Shown: in pieces, positions 30,775 through 40,982 of the stretch
Layout of the letters: the number at the start of each line of letters is the position of its first letter
Numbering within the stretch: the first letter of the stretch is position 1
Assembly: GCA_949358305.1 (NCBI GenBank)
Contig: OX442314.1
Location: 29,125,118-29,189,117 of the forward strand
Origin: Strigamia acuminata
Taxonomy: Eukaryota; Arthropoda; Chilopoda; Geophilomorpha; Linotaeniidae
Length of the DNA: 64,000 nt
Direction of reading: 5' to 3'
Notes under the pieces: model-generated
Told to the model about the DNA's origin: nothing
What the model saw: only the letters and a program-made list of their open reading frames with translations
Databases searched by the model: none
Made by a program: the position numbers and the translations under genes

Positions 30775-33700
30775 TTACTTCTTTCCTACGACCTTTCCGC
30801 CTTTTATGAACGGATTATCTCTTTTTGGTCGCAGGTTACGGATCGAGGCAGGTACGATATTTTTTGTTGTTTTTTGTGTCTGTACCTCCTCATTATTGTT
30901 TTCTTTTTTATCCGTGTTTTTTGTGTTTGTTTCAGGAGTTTCTCCTGTTTCCCCCCCGACCAAAATTGGATCCGGAACGGATTCAACTATCTCGTTTACC
31001 GGAGGTGAAGGGGCGTCGAAATACTCCTCGTTGTCACTTGGCGGTGCTTTTTCCGACTCGCCAGCGAACATATCGACGATTTGGCCGTCAGTTTTAGACT
31101 TGACTTGGCCTTTGGCCCACATTTCTTGCGGGAATTCCGGAATGTACGGAGTTAACTCTCGTACTTGTATCGACTTATGCTCGGTGTTGTCCTCGAGCTT
31201 GCGTAATTTATACGCGTTACCGCCATGCTTGCCGATGATCACATACGGACCATCTCTCTTGTCGGCCAAGCTGGCGGTGATTCCTCTCGCTGCATTTGAG
31301 AGGATGTGTGTGTCCTTCCACACTAAATCATTGTTCTCGAAATTCACAAATTTTCCACCGCTTTTATCTTGTAAAATGCGGTCGCGCATGTTAAAAATGT
31401 GCGCCATCATATGTTTGTATGTGCTCGAAATTGTTTGCTCCAATTTATATACATACTCATGTGGTTTCTCTGGGTCCACCACATTTACCGACTCTGCCAC
31501 TCGTGGGTCCCAAGGCACTCGTAGCTCTCGGGCGAAGTTGAGGTAGGCCGGAGAAAAATCTCTCGTCCTCGAGACTGTTGTTCGTATGCTGAACGCGATT
31601 TCCCTCAAGTATTCATCCCACCTATTGTGGATGTCAGTGAATATGCTTAGTGCATATTTAATGTCCCTGTTGAGTCGCTCAACGGGATTTGTTCTGGGAT
31701 TGTAGGTCGAAGTATGTGACGCCACAATCCCGAATTTCTCACAAAACTTACCCCAAATTTTCGAGATAAATTGGGGTCCGTTATCGGATATTATTTTACG
31801 TGGAAATCCGTAACGTAACGCCACGTCGTAGATACATTCAACGATTTTCTCTGCTGAAGGTCTAGCGACGGCGTACAACTCGGGCCAACGAGTTGCCACG
31901 TCCATTATAACGATAATGTACGCATTTTTATTTCCCGTAACGGGTTTTGGGCCCATCACATCGACACTTAAACAATCAAAAGGCGCGTAAGGCCCTAAGA
32001 AAATAGTTTCGAATGGTGATTTACTCCTCGGCTTGCACGCTTGACATCGCTGACATTGGTGGACAAAAAGAGCAATATCTTTTTTCATCCCTGTCCAGTG
32101 AAAAAGCTGTGTAGCACGATAGAGTGTTCTGCTTACTCCCGCATGGCTCGCAAGCGGGTGCCCGTGTAACAACCACAGCACGCGACCGATTAAGGAAGCA
32201 GGTATTACTACCTTTACTGCGGTGTCCGATTCACTCAAGTCATCTTGGTGATTTGGGTGATGTTTCACTAAAAGGCCGTCATCCAATAGGTAATCTATGG
32301 ATTCGTGTGCATAACGACGCTTCTGCCTTCTGGTTAAGTTGGGCGGATATCTTCCTGTCAGTACGAATCTAGCTCTGTCCTGACATTTTTTGTCTAATTT
32401 TTGTTGCACAATTATTTCCTCCCTTGTTGGGGGATTGCTTTTCATTTGCTTGCCGACACGAGCGTGGAAGGCGCTTAGAAGCGGGTCATTTATTCTCCGC
32501 TCTAGCTTAAATTCCTTCTTTGCGTTTGGGTAATTGTCAGCAGCTGGTTGGTATAACCGCGTCCAGAATCCACAGAATTTTACGTCTGCCGGAGACGCGG
32601 TGGGAATTTCATTCATCTTCCTTAAATCCCAACGGTGACAACTCGTAGGGCAATAAATGATGCGGGAGTCATCCTCGCCATCATCGTCAGCGTCGATTGG
32701 ATCTGACACTGGTGCCCGTGACAGAGCGTCAGCCACGACGTTATATTTGCCGGGCTTGTATTGAATGGTCAAGTCGCATGCCATCAGTTCTAACTGCCAT
32801 CTGGCTAGTCGACCGGCTGGCTCTTTTAATTTCATCAGCCATTGTAACGCTTGATGATCTGTGTGGACCACAAATTTGGTATATTCGAGATAATCTCTGA
32901 ATTTCCTTATGGCCCACACAACGGCCAAACACTCCAACTCGGTGGCATTGTAATTCTTTTCAGCGCCTTGGAGTTTGCGACTTATAAACATGCACGGCAG
33001 GTCTTGTTCGACTCCGTCGCGCACGTGTGTTTGGAGCAACGCCGCTCCTAACCCAACTCTGCTGGCGTCCGTGTGTAATATGAACGGCCGGTTTAAGTCG
33101 GGTAGAGGCATTACGCCGACTTCCGTCAGCATCCTCTTTATTGCATTAAATGCGATGTTGCACTCATTTGACCATACAAATTCGTTTTCATTCTTCAGGA
33201 GGTCGGTAACTGGGGCTGCCACTTCAGCTAGACCCGGTAGCAACCTGCCGAAGAAGTTTATCATTCCCATAAACCGTTGGACACCTTTAACGTCCTCGGG
33301 TGGTGGGAAACGATTAATCGCATCGATTTTTTCGGGGCCAATAGCTAAACCATTGACTCCAATGCGATAACCCAGGAAGGCAAGCTCCTTTCGACAGAAC
33401 TTGCTCTTGCCCGGATGCACGTGTAACCCAGCTTTTGCCAGCCGGGTGAGCACTTGGTCGATGTGCTCAATGTGCTCTTCGAATGTTTTAGAGGCAATAA
33501 CTATGTCATCTAGGTATGCCCATACAAACTGATGCAGGATATCACCCAATACGCTTTCGATTAGCCTCTGAAAGGTACTGGGAGCATTCACTAAACCAAA
33601 TGGCATGACGTTGAACATCAACCGTCCAATTGGCGAGTAAAATGCTGTTTTTATCTTATCCTCTGGCCTCATCTCAACTTGCCAGTACCCCTTCGACAGA

Positions 33701-34845
33701 TCCATCGTCGTAACCCAAGAAAAGGGGCTAAGCTCTCTCAAAATGGATTCGATAGACGGCATCTGTATGGGATCTATCTCTGTCACCGCGTTTAATGGGC
33801 GGTAATCAATGCATAGGCGTGGGTCCGAGCCCGGGCGCATCACGAGCACAACTCGCGTCGCGTATTCTCCCTGGGCCTCGGAGACAATGCCACTGTCTAG
33901 CATTTCTTGGCACATTTTTTGCACTATTTCACGTTTTTGCGGGTTCATTCCCTTATACGCAACTCGTATAGGTTTATTATCCGTCAATTTAATTTCGTGA
34001 ATAGCCCTATTCGTTCGGCCCGGTTTTTTCGACAGGATCCCCTCATATTTAAGTAGGACCCTTCGTAGGGCTGCCGCTTCGTTTAATTCTAAAGCGGCGT
34101 CGGCGACAAGCGTTTCCACTACATTGTCCCGTTGCAATTCTGTTACGAATGCTTTAAAATCGTAATCTTGAACGAATTTCTTTAGGCCTTTCTCCCACTG
34201 TGTCTTGTCGGCCGCTTCTTTTACAAGAGCTGGTGGCACGACAATTGCGGGTCTTTCCTTATCATTTCTGATATAATTCCAAGATTTCGTTATTGGATTG
34301 GGTTGTATTTCCATTGACGCCATGAGGTCTAAGCCCAACAGAAAAATTCTGTCGCATGTGGGCAGGACCAGGAAAGGGTGCTGTTCTACTCCTCCGAGCC
34401 ACTCCATGGTCAATAATATAACTCCTTTTGGACGCGCCATTCCGTTGGCGGTTTTTAGACGTATATTTTTATTAACGCCTTTTATCTTATCGGTGAGACC
34501 CAATGATGCTACTATGTCTTCGGAAACGAACGAGCGATCTGCTCCCGAGTCTAGTAGTCCCATAATTTTTTCACGTTCTATTGTCATGGGCAACATACAT
34601 AGGCGGTTGGTGTATTCGACCGCCACGTTGCACATGAAAACACGAAATTCTTCTGTGTCTTCGACTACTTGAGGTAATTCTTCAAGCAGTAGGTTCGGTT
34701 CTTCCGCCTCAGCCTCAGCGTTTGCGGTAATTACCTGCAAAGCGTTGTTGGCCCTGTCTTGAATTTGGGCGTTAGCTATGTCACTACCCATTTCTTTGAC
34801 TGGTGGCGGCTTATCGAACCCTTTGTTAAACCCCTTCTTCTTCAT
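30775..34845 (-). CDS. pol: Gypsy pol: protease, reverse transcriptase, RNase H, integrase
   Basis: 1356 residues from the first ATG, but the frame is open upstream to about 34926 and overlaps the end of gag, so translation by -1 frameshift is likely. Protease DSGA is at residues 99-102. The reverse transcriptase has the catalytic YLDD near 442. RNase H begins HTDAS near 590. Integrase has an HHCC zinc-binding region (HGHPLASHAGVSRTL, CQRCQACK), then catalytic D near 960, D near 1020 (SDNGPQF) and E near 1056 (NPVERLN) with the D-35-E spacing. The C-terminus past 1250 is acidic and threonine-rich. All catalytic residues are present and no stop interrupts the frame. Confidence 0.95.
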   Translation of the reverse strand: MKKKGFNKGFDKPPPVKEMGSDIANAQIQDRANNALQVITANAEAEAEEPNLLLEELPQVVEDTEEFRVFMCNVAVEYTNRLCMLPMTIEREKIMGLLDSGADRSFVSEDIVASLGLTDKIKGVNKNIRLKTANGMARPKGVILLTMEWLGGVEQHPFLVLPTCDRIFLLGLDLMASMEIQPNPITKSWNYIRNDKERPAIVVPPALVKEAADKTQWEKGLKKFVQDYDFKAFVTELQRDNVVETLVADAALELNEAAALRRVLLKYEGILSKKPGRTNRAIHEIKLTDNKPIRVAYKGMNPQKREIVQKMCQEMLDSGIVSEAQGEYATRVVLVMRPGSDPRLCIDYRPLNAVTEIDPIQMPSIESILRELSPFSWVTTMDLSKGYWQVEMRPEDKIKTAFYSPIGRLMFNVMPFGLVNAPSTFQRLIESVLGDILHQFVWAYLDDIVIASKTFEEHIEHIDQVLTRLAKAGLHVHPGKSKFCRKELAFLGYRIGVNGLAIGPEKIDAINRFPPPEDVKGVQRFMGMINFFGRLLPGLAEVAAPVTDLLKNENEFVWSNECNIAFNAIKRMLTEVGVMPLPDLNRPFILHTDASRVGLGAALLQTHVRDGVEQDLPCMFISRKLQGAEKNYNATELECLAVVWAIRKFRDYLEYTKFVVHTDHQALQWLMKLKEPAGRLARWQLELMACDLTIQYKPGKYNVVADALSRAPVSDPIDADDDGEDDSRIIYCPTSCHRWDLRKMNEIPTASPADVKFCGFWTRLYQPAADNYPNAKKEFKLERRINDPLLSAFHARVGKQMKSNPPTREEIIVQQKLDKKCQDRARFVLTGRYPPNLTRRQKRRYAHESIDYLLDDGLLVKHHPNHQDDLSESDTAVKVVIPASLIGRVLWLLHGHPLASHAGVSRTLYRATQLFHWTGMKKDIALFVHQCQRCQACKPRSKSPFETIFLGPYAPFDCLSVDVMGPKPVTGNKNAYIIVIMDVATRWPELYAVARPSAEKIVECIYDVALRYGFPRKIISDNGPQFISKIWGKFCEKFGIVASHTSTYNPRTNPVERLNRDIKYALSIFTDIHNRWDEYLREIAFSIRTTVSRTRDFSPAYLNFARELRVPWDPRVAESVNVVDPEKPHEYVYKLEQTISSTYKHMMAHIFNMRDRILQDKSGGKFVNFENNDLVWKDTHILSNAARGITASLADKRDGPYVIIGKHGGNAYKLRKLEDNTEHKSIQVRELTPYIPEFPQEMWAKGQVKSKTDGQIVDMFAGESEKAPPSDNEEYFDAPSPPVNEIVESVPDPILVGGETGETPETNTKNTDKKENNNEEVQTQKTTKNIVPASIRNLRPKRDNPFIKGGKVVGKK

Positions 34846-34868
34846 GAATGGCGCAGACGGTCGAGAAG

Positions 34869-37800
34869 TTATTTCTTCGCCGCCTGCGCTGACTCGTTTT
34901 TTGACTCGTTTTTTGCCATGGCGAGTTTAATCTCTGCCATCTGCTTCATTATTGCGTCAAATTTAGCGTCTTCTTTCGCTGTTCTTGGGCACTCATTGGA
35001 GTAGTGGCCCGGTTGGTTACACTTGAAACAGCGAATATTTGATTTGTCTCTTGGGGCTTCAGTCGATTTTTTCTTTTCAGGGTCTGCTTTCGACGGTGGC
35101 GTGTAATTTTTCCGAAAATACTTCGGAATTCGACCGGCATTTGGTTTTAACCTGGCGCGAAATTCTTCTACCGCTCTATCTCGATGGATGAGATGTACTA
35201 GCGGTCCTTCCTCATCGCAACCCGTTGATAAGGTATCGCGATAGCTTCGTATTTCTTCGTCCGTCGAATAATCGTCTTTTTCTTCTTTTTCGTCTGATTT
35301 TCCGACATTTTGTTCGGCTTCCTCCCCCTCCTTGACCTCCTCCAGTGTCGCTTGCATGGCTGACGCTGTCGGTGCCTTTTTAGGGGCGGCCAAAGGGTTG
35401 GAAGGCAGCGTGGATGTCAGTTTATTTTTTATTTGCAAACCAACGCTAGCTTCTGCCAGCTCCATTATACCGCTAAGATATTCAGTAGGGCGCATAATCT
35501 TATCTGTCGCCCCATATCTTTCCGCACTCAACTTGAGACGTTTTGCGGTCGCTGCTTTCTCCGCTTCTGGTAAAGCGGAATAATATCTCTTCTCGATATC
35601 TATCGTGTTCTCGAACAGGAAGGCGCTCATCTCCTCGTAGCTACCTCCTGTCGGTGCCCTTTCTTCAAGTAGCACCCTTTGCGAGTATTCCGACAAACCG
35701 CCGAGAAAGAAAAGGTTGAATCCCGTGGCGTGAAATTCCATCGGGGCCTTTTCGAACAACAATCTGGCGCGAATGTCGTAATCCATTATGGTTTCACCAG
35801 GCATCTGGCGAAGACCTCGCATCTTTCGGCTCACCTCTTCGGGTGTCTCGCCGTAGCGTAGGTCGAATCTCATTAAAAAGTCGTCCCAATTGACGCCTTT
35901 CAATCCTTGGTACCACTCACGTGCCGAGCCTGTCATTAGCTCGACAATACCGTGGGTGAGCATGTCTCCTACGGTGGCTTTGGTGGCAGTCTTAATTCGA
36001 ATTACTTCGTCAAGGAAGCGATCTCCCGCTTTCCATGACCCGTCGAAACGGTTCTGAATATAAAATTGCCACCTAATATTCCCGGTAACACTCATGGTGT
36101 CACGTCGGGAGACAGCGTATTTTTTCTTTACGCGGTCGCCAGTGCTACGATTACGATCGTTTCGTTTGCTCAGATCGATTCCCTCGGCCTTCAACGAGCC
36201 GAGTAGGGCTCTTCCAAGCTCTCCCATCGTATACTGCCGACCCGTCGAATCGGTAAACGCGCTTTGTCGGGGAAGGTCCTGAAACTCCTCCCGTCGGTGG
36301 TCGCTATTTTCCGATCGACGTCGTTTCTCTCTATCGCGCGGAGAGTTGGATCTCTTCCGGCGATTACTTGATTTCTCCTTTCGTCTGTCGTCGTTGGATG
36401 AGGGGTCGGAGCTGGGGTCGGGAGACGGTGAGCGGCGTGGCGGGTTGCGCCGTGAAGAGTTTGACTCTTTCCGGCCCCTACGACGGTCGTCACGTTCCCT
36501 TTCCCTGCGTTCATCGCGTTCTCTTTCCCTTCGTCTTTCTCCGGAACCTCTCTCCGAATCGTGATGACTGGGTGCATTTGACTCCAGTCCATCTGACGAC
36601 GAATCACTATTTCCGTAGTGATAATATTTCGGTCTTTCATCGCGTTTGCCTTCTTCTCGCGAAGAGGTGCGATCATGCGATTGTCTCCTTGACGACTCGT
36701 CGTCTTTAAGGATGGGCACTGGTTGTTGCCACTCAGTCCCTTGCGGATTATCTTGCTGTTGGCTTGTGAGAGCTTGCTCTTCATTTCGCCTAGCATTATT
36801 AGCGTTGATTAACCGCGTTATCGCATTATTTGTGGCTGAATCGAGAGCTTGCATGCGGGGCCGAGTTTGTTGTTCTCTGGCCGACGCATCTCTCTTGCGC
36901 GGAGTAGCTGGTGTTGCCCTCTCCGGCTGGGGTTTGGGTTTGGCCTTCGGCGTGCGCTTTGGGTCTCCCTCTAGGCTCTCGTCGGACAGCTCGGATGAAC
37001 TGACCTCTGGTTTGCGAACGGATTTCGGGTCATCTCGTCGCAATCTGGCCATAAATGCTCGCTCTGCTTCTTGTTGCGAGTGGAAAGCATATCGATGTGC
37101 TCTCAGGGCTCGGTCAACTATTTCTACCTCCTCGGGAGTAGTCGGATTGGGCTGGGTTCTGCCGTACTCGAGAGCTTGCGCTTCTCTTTCCGCCAGCTTC
37201 CTCCGTCTCTCGCGAATGGCTTGTCGAGCCTCATTCTCTGCATCCGCTTCAAATTGAGCGGAATCAACCAATTGTTGAGCGTGTGCACCTTCAACAATGG
37301 TGATTTGTGGGGATACACTGTGCGCTTTTAAAGCTGCACGTACGATTTGTAACGTTTCGTACACGGTAATCTTCCCCGTCGGAAGGGTGTATCTCACTCC
37401 CTCCGCTTGTGCCAACTGCATCGCATCAATCAAGGTGCCCGAGACGCTGTAAGGCTGGCTTGAAACACGCTTGACAGAGGACGAGTTGGACTTGTGCCCT
37501 TCAGACACTACCGAGGCTGGTCGACTGTGCGTAACTGGCGTGTTTAGTGCCGAATTAGCGGTCGTATTTGAGGCCGTCTTTTGTATCGGAGACGCTGCTT
37601 TCGGACTGCCCACCTCGGTGTCGTGCGTTAGACGAGGCGATTGGTTACGGGATAAAACCTCGTTTCCGCTCGTCTCGCCGTCACGGTTAGAACGCGGCAG
37701 TTTGGAGTGAGATTGCTCTTCACCCCGCTCTGTCTCGTCCAATCGCTGCCTCGTCTCGGCGCGAGACGGGTGCGATGCCTCTGATGCGCTTCTACGATCG

Positions 37801-37952
37801 GGTTTAGGCTTACGCCGTTTTTGCCTCGCTTCGTGCGCTGAGGCTTTGGGTAAGGGACCTCCAGATCGCAAGTGATAGTCGGCGCCTTTACGACTGCCGG
37901 CTCTCTTGTTTGCGTCGGAGTCGGAATCTGTTACTCGGGTATTATCTGCCAT
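34869..37952 (-). CDS. gag: Gypsy gag polyprotein
   Basis: 1027 residues from ATG 37952-37950 (MADNTRVTDSDSDANKRAG). The first 450 residues are charged and low-complexity, followed by an Arg/Ser/Asp/Glu-rich region like an SR protein (RERERDERRERERDDRRRG). The capsid-like core follows (about 640-830: RWQFYIQNRFDGSWKAGDRF, SAREWYQGLKGVNWDDFLMR, typical of retrotransposon gag). A single CCHC knuckle near 985 reads CFKCNQPGHYSNEC. The tail ends MAKNESKNESAQAAKK, where KNESKNES reflects the doubled slippery site. The N-terminal extension makes this gag about twice the usual length. Confidence 0.93.
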   Translation of the reverse strand: MADNTRVTDSDSDANKRAGSRKGADYHLRSGGPLPKASAHEARQKRRKPKPDRRSASEASHPSRAETRQRLDETERGEEQSHSKLPRSNRDGETSGNEVLSRNQSPRLTHDTEVGSPKAASPIQKTASNTTANSALNTPVTHSRPASVVSEGHKSNSSSVKRVSSQPYSVSGTLIDAMQLAQAEGVRYTLPTGKITVYETLQIVRAALKAHSVSPQITIVEGAHAQQLVDSAQFEADAENEARQAIRERRRKLAEREAQALEYGRTQPNPTTPEEVEIVDRALRAHRYAFHSQQEAERAFMARLRRDDPKSVRKPEVSSSELSDESLEGDPKRTPKAKPKPQPERATPATPRKRDASAREQQTRPRMQALDSATNNAITRLINANNARRNEEQALTSQQQDNPQGTEWQQPVPILKDDESSRRQSHDRTSSREEGKRDERPKYYHYGNSDSSSDGLESNAPSHHDSERGSGERRRERERDERRERERDDRRRGRKESNSSRRNPPRRSPSPDPSSDPSSNDDRRKEKSSNRRKRSNSPRDREKRRRSENSDHRREEFQDLPRQSAFTDSTGRQYTMGELGRALLGSLKAEGIDLSKRNDRNRSTGDRVKKKYAVSRRDTMSVTGNIRWQFYIQNRFDGSWKAGDRFLDEVIRIKTATKATVGDMLTHGIVELMTGSAREWYQGLKGVNWDDFLMRFDLRYGETPEEVSRKMRGLRQMPGETIMDYDIRARLLFEKAPMEFHATGFNLFFLGGLSEYSQRVLLEERAPTGGSYEEMSAFLFENTIDIEKRYYSALPEAEKAATAKRLKLSAERYGATDKIMRPTEYLSGIMELAEASVGLQIKNKLTSTLPSNPLAAPKKAPTASAMQATLEEVKEGEEAEQNVGKSDEKEEKDDYSTDEEIRSYRDTLSTGCDEEGPLVHLIHRDRAVEEFRARLKPNAGRIPKYFRKNYTPPSKADPEKKKSTEAPRDKSNIRCFKCNQPGHYSNECPRTAKEDAKFDAIMKQMAEIKLAMAKNESKNESAQAAKK
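34896..34914 (-). promoter_or_regulatory. Two tandem -1 frameshift heptamers (A AAA AAC)
   Basis: On the minus strand, in the gag frame, GCA AAA AAC and, 12 nt later, TCA AAA AAC each give a perfect X XXY YYZ heptamer (34914-34908 and 34902-34896). Pol lies in the -1 frame, open across both, and gag stops at 34871-34869. Only about 25 nt separate the second heptamer from the gag stop. Confidence 0.8.
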
Positions 37953-38004
37953 TTCTTGCTTTGGGTATGATGTAATCACAGGTTAGAATCAGTTATTCAA
38001 CTTG

Positions 38005-38022
38005 ATCCCGGACAGGCCCCCA
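38005..38022 (-). other. Primer binding site, tRNA-Pro-like
   Basis: Two bases inside the 5' LTR the minus strand reads TGGGGGCCTGTCCGGGAT. Its complement agrees with the 3' end of animal tRNA-Pro in 16 of 18 positions as I recall that tRNA, the two differences being adjacent. Confidence 0.75.
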
Positions 38023-38024
38023 CG

Positions 38025-39044
38025 TGTCGCGCTCAACTCTAACCGTCGCTAACTCGTGGGTTGATTACTTAATTCGACTAACTCACTACCGCTTTGCTCA
38101 AGCGGTTTACCCAAAGAAATGATTACACAGATATAAAAGGTAAAATATAATATAGATTTATTCTGTGGGACAATGTACAGATATATCTTATATATATATA
38201 TATATAAAAGGTAGGTAAAAGGTAAATCGGAATGGGTGAAGGGAAATGGAAAGGTAAAGGTATGATGAAAGCTGGCTGGAATCGGCGAGGTCGTCTGTTG
38301 TCTCGGTCGTGTCCAAGATGGCGTCCTCGTTGTGGCAACGTGGTGTCGTCTTGGGCCGGCGTGGCAATATGGCGTCCTCGGCTCGTCTCTGGCTGGTCCT
38401 TCGGGCTCACGCTGGTCGGGCGCGAGTGAATGCTTAGTTAAAAGGCTTACTTCGGGCTGTTGTCTAGGTTTTTGTGTGGTGTCCGGCGATCACACAGCGG
38501 CGGACTCTTCTGGCTCCCGGCGGTCACACAGCGGCGGGAACGCTCGTCGTGGTTTTACTGCAGTTTAGGCTTGTGCGACCGTTTGTCTGCACAACTCGCT
38601 AAACTGGAGTGGTTTTTACTATTTCTAGCTGGTGTGCTAAAATAGTGTGGTAATCTTATCTCGCAGGTTACTCTGCGGAGTTTGACACTGACCAAACGTA
38701 CTCACGGTAAATTGTCCTTTGTCCTTGGTCAATCCCAGTATATTTACTTGGGCCTGATCTTGTAGGACGACGGGTTTTACGTGTGTTTCTCGTTTGATGG
38801 TTGTGTTGGTTCTGCCCGCTCAGTGCAAGGCACATTCCTTTGCACAAAGCGGGGTTGACAGGTGACCGGAATCACCCAATGGTGGGGTGGACGAGCCATC
38901 CCCACTCCCTCAGGGCAGACGCCTGTCCATTGACTAGATGTCAATGCACTGAGGGAAGGGAGACGCGCTTGCGGCTCCCCTTACACCCGAAACGAGGTCA
39001 CGAGAGAAACTCTTCGTTGACCCCGGTCCAGTCGGGTCACAACA
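38025..39044 (-). repeat. 5' LTR of the Gypsy element, with promoter and poly(A) signal
   Basis: Transcription runs leftward. A 20-bp TA run (38208-38189) is the likely TATA region, and AATAAA follows at 38162-38157, so the start site near 38165 and the poly(A) signal nearly coincide and R must be short. U3 is then about 880 bp and U5 about 115 bp. Confidence 0.85.
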
Positions 39045-39490
39045 ACGTGAGTGCCAAAACACAACCCTAAGCAAAGATGTCAAAATAAAACCTCAAACAG
39101 AGGCATCTCCTATCCATGGGATGCCAAAATACCATACTAAACAAAGGGAACCAACATAGAATTTACCAAGCACATACGTATTAAAACCCCGACCTACCAC
39201 TCAGGCCTTTATCAAACGAAAAGGAGTGACATAGGACAAGGGATTCATCAAACATGAGTTACATTATTTTTTGAGTAATCTCCGCAGTTTGCTAACTGCG
39301 ATAATAAATTAACAACAACACTTTGACAGAATTTTCCATCACATGGAAAACAGCCAAGGAAGTATTACCACCGCCATTAGCCAATCGTGAGGAAATCGCC
39401 TAACGAGCCTAATAGGCGAACGCGACATAAGACTCTGCGTGAGCAGTTGAAAACCCCTGGACGACAACAGCCATGAATATAAGTCTTGAT
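39045..39490. other. Gene-free stretch right of the Gypsy element
   Basis: Neutral composition, no frame or repeat recognised. Begins with the ACGT target duplication. Confidence 0.5.
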
Positions 39491-39650
39491 CAGGGCCGTC
39501 TTTACACTTTTCAGCGCCCTGGGCTAATAAAACTCAGGCGTCCCTTGCCCAGCACTTTTCTGTGCCCATCGAGCCCCTGTGCCCGGCGCCCCCCTGTGCC
39601 CGGCGCCCTTGGGCTGCAGCCCAGTTAGCCCAATGGTAAAGGTGGGCCTG
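39491..39650. mobile_element. 160-bp hAT-type MITE
   Basis: Imperfect terminal inverted repeats begin CAGGGCCGTCTTTACAC and CAGGCCCACCTTTACCA. The element is flanked by a perfect 8-bp duplication, gtcttgat, at 39483-39490 and 39651-39658. Its interior is GC-rich (cccggcgcccccctg) against an AT-rich background. Confidence 0.85.
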
Positions 39651-39699
39651 GTCTTGATACGAGCATTACAAGGCCTAGATCCGTGAAAAATATTTAATT

Positions 39700-39870
39700 T
39701 TTGGTTACGTAGTTTCATATATTATTAATTTGTAATTTGATTCTGAATTTCTTATACACTGGCGTCACCACATGGTTTCTTATAAAATTTTTCCCGTTCA
39801 TTTTATCTGTAGATAACTCCGTCTTACAACTGTTATCACCCAGTAAGGTGTGGTAGCTTGTGCAATTACA
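39700..39870 (+). promoter_or_regulatory. Conserved upstream block of member G
   Basis: Counterpart of the blocks before D and F (ttacgtagtttcatat, cccgttcattttatc, ttatcacccagtaaggtgtg). Confidence 0.45.
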
Positions 39871-39926
39871 AACATTTTAATGCAAGCTATACAACAGCCG
39901 GCTTCTTCCGATCCACACCAACAAAA

Positions 39927-40982
39927 ATGAATTTGCTCGCACCCAATTTACAAACAGACGTTTACCAAATACTCATTTCTTTATCATTACACTTGTGGAT
40001 TAGAATCATCGGATTCATCGCACTAACTGTATACTGTGGAACTAACGTCAGAACAATCATCTTAAACGGAAGACATATTCAATCTCCCGCTGAACGGATA
40101 AACATCTATATCATAATAGGCGCTGCAATGCTGGGTTCAGACATCCTTTTGGATTTTCTAGACTTAATGTTATCATGTACTATCGGCTTCTTGCTATCAT
40201 TAACCGCGGGATTGATCACAGCCGTTGCATGGGTTGTTACATTCTTGAAATACCCAGTGACGAACATTACAAGTGTGTTTGAGCACCAGGCGATTGCGGC
40301 CATCTCTCTGTACTCTTGGATAGGATTTTCCATTGTAATTGCTCCTTTGTTGTGGTTTAAGCAGTACAATCATGCCTACATAGCATGTGGTGTTTTATGC
40401 CTGAATTCAAGACCACTTTTCAATATCTTACTTTATATTTTATCGTCAATAGGTGCCATTTTTTTGGTGTTATACTTGATCGCCACTGTATTGGTGAGTT
40501 TGTTGAATTTGGTGGGGAGACTTATTGATGGCATAATATCAAGTGTAGTTTGTTTGGTATTGTTTTGGCCATTGGTTGGTGTGTATCTCGTGATCGTGGT
40601 GGTACCATTAAACGTGTGGGCCGGATTTTTCATAGTGGTTTGGATTTTAGTGTTGTTTAAGGAAAATGAGTTTGTGAAGAAAGGAGTGGTGTTGTGCAGG
40701 GAAAACGCTGTATTGGCTTGGACCAATGCGGTGTTTGTTTTGAAGAGGTGGAAATCTGTTGGGAGACGGTTTGTGCAGCGGTTTTTCAAATTTCATCGGA
40801 ATGTAGTAATTGACGAAGATCGAATGTGCATTGGATGTATCGGAGAAGTTAGAACTATTGTACTCGATCCGTGTGGCCATTTATGTTTTTGTGCCGCATG
40901 TTGGGAAACTTATAAACGGAGCAGGAATACGTGTCCAAATTGCCGATTACCTTATGTCAAAGGGATACAAGTTTTCTTGTAA
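39927..40982 (+). CDS. Multi-pass membrane RING protein (cluster member G)
   Basis: Intronless, 351 residues from ATG 39927 (MNLLAPNLQTDVYQILISL), aligned with D. Same plan as D and E: about six to eight hydrophobic segments, the conserved basic linker (KKGVVLCRENAVLAW, FVLKRWKSVGRRFVQRFF) and an intact RING (CIGC, DPCGHLCFC, AAC, CPNC, ending VKGIQVFL). Some loops are shorter than in D (the segment around LPYDSFYPLLAV is missing). It lies just right of the Gypsy insertion, which therefore separated F and G. Confidence 0.85.
   Translation: MNLLAPNLQTDVYQILISLSLHLWIRIIGFIALTVYCGTNVRTIILNGRHIQSPAERINIYIIIGAAMLGSDILLDFLDLMLSCTIGFLLSLTAGLITAVAWVVTFLKYPVTNITSVFEHQAIAAISLYSWIGFSIVIAPLLWFKQYNHAYIACGVLCLNSRPLFNILLYILSSIGAIFLVLYLIATVLVSLLNLVGRLIDGIISSVVCLVLFWPLVGVYLVIVVVPLNVWAGFFIVVWILVLFKENEFVKKGVVLCRENAVLAWTNAVFVLKRWKSVGRRFVQRFFKFHRNVVIDEDRMCIGCIGEVRTIVLDPCGHLCFCAACWETYKRSRNTCPNCRLPYVKGIQVFL

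Larger units (their letters stand above)
25541..39044 (-). mobile_element. Intact 13.5-kb Ty3/Gypsy LTR retrotransposon with a third ORF
   Basis: Order on the minus strand: 5' LTR (39044-38025), PBS, gag, pol (PR-RT-RNaseH-IN), a 1.4-kb spacer, ORF3, polypurine tract, 3' LTR (26560-25541). Integrase downstream of RT places it in Ty3/Gypsy (Metaviridae-like). Both LTRs are 1020 bp, start TGT and end ACA, and I saw no difference between them where compared, so insertion is recent. The target duplication is ACGT at 25537-25540 and 39045-39048. All three ORFs are uninterrupted, so the copy could be active. At 13.5 kb it is much larger than typical members of the group. Confidence 0.95.

Noticed and set aside
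26600-37710. Many frames of 60-280 codons on the plus strand opposite gag, pol and ORF3
   Set aside because: They are antisense shadows of long, motif-rich minus-strand ORFs in GC-rich sequence and contain no recognisable domain.
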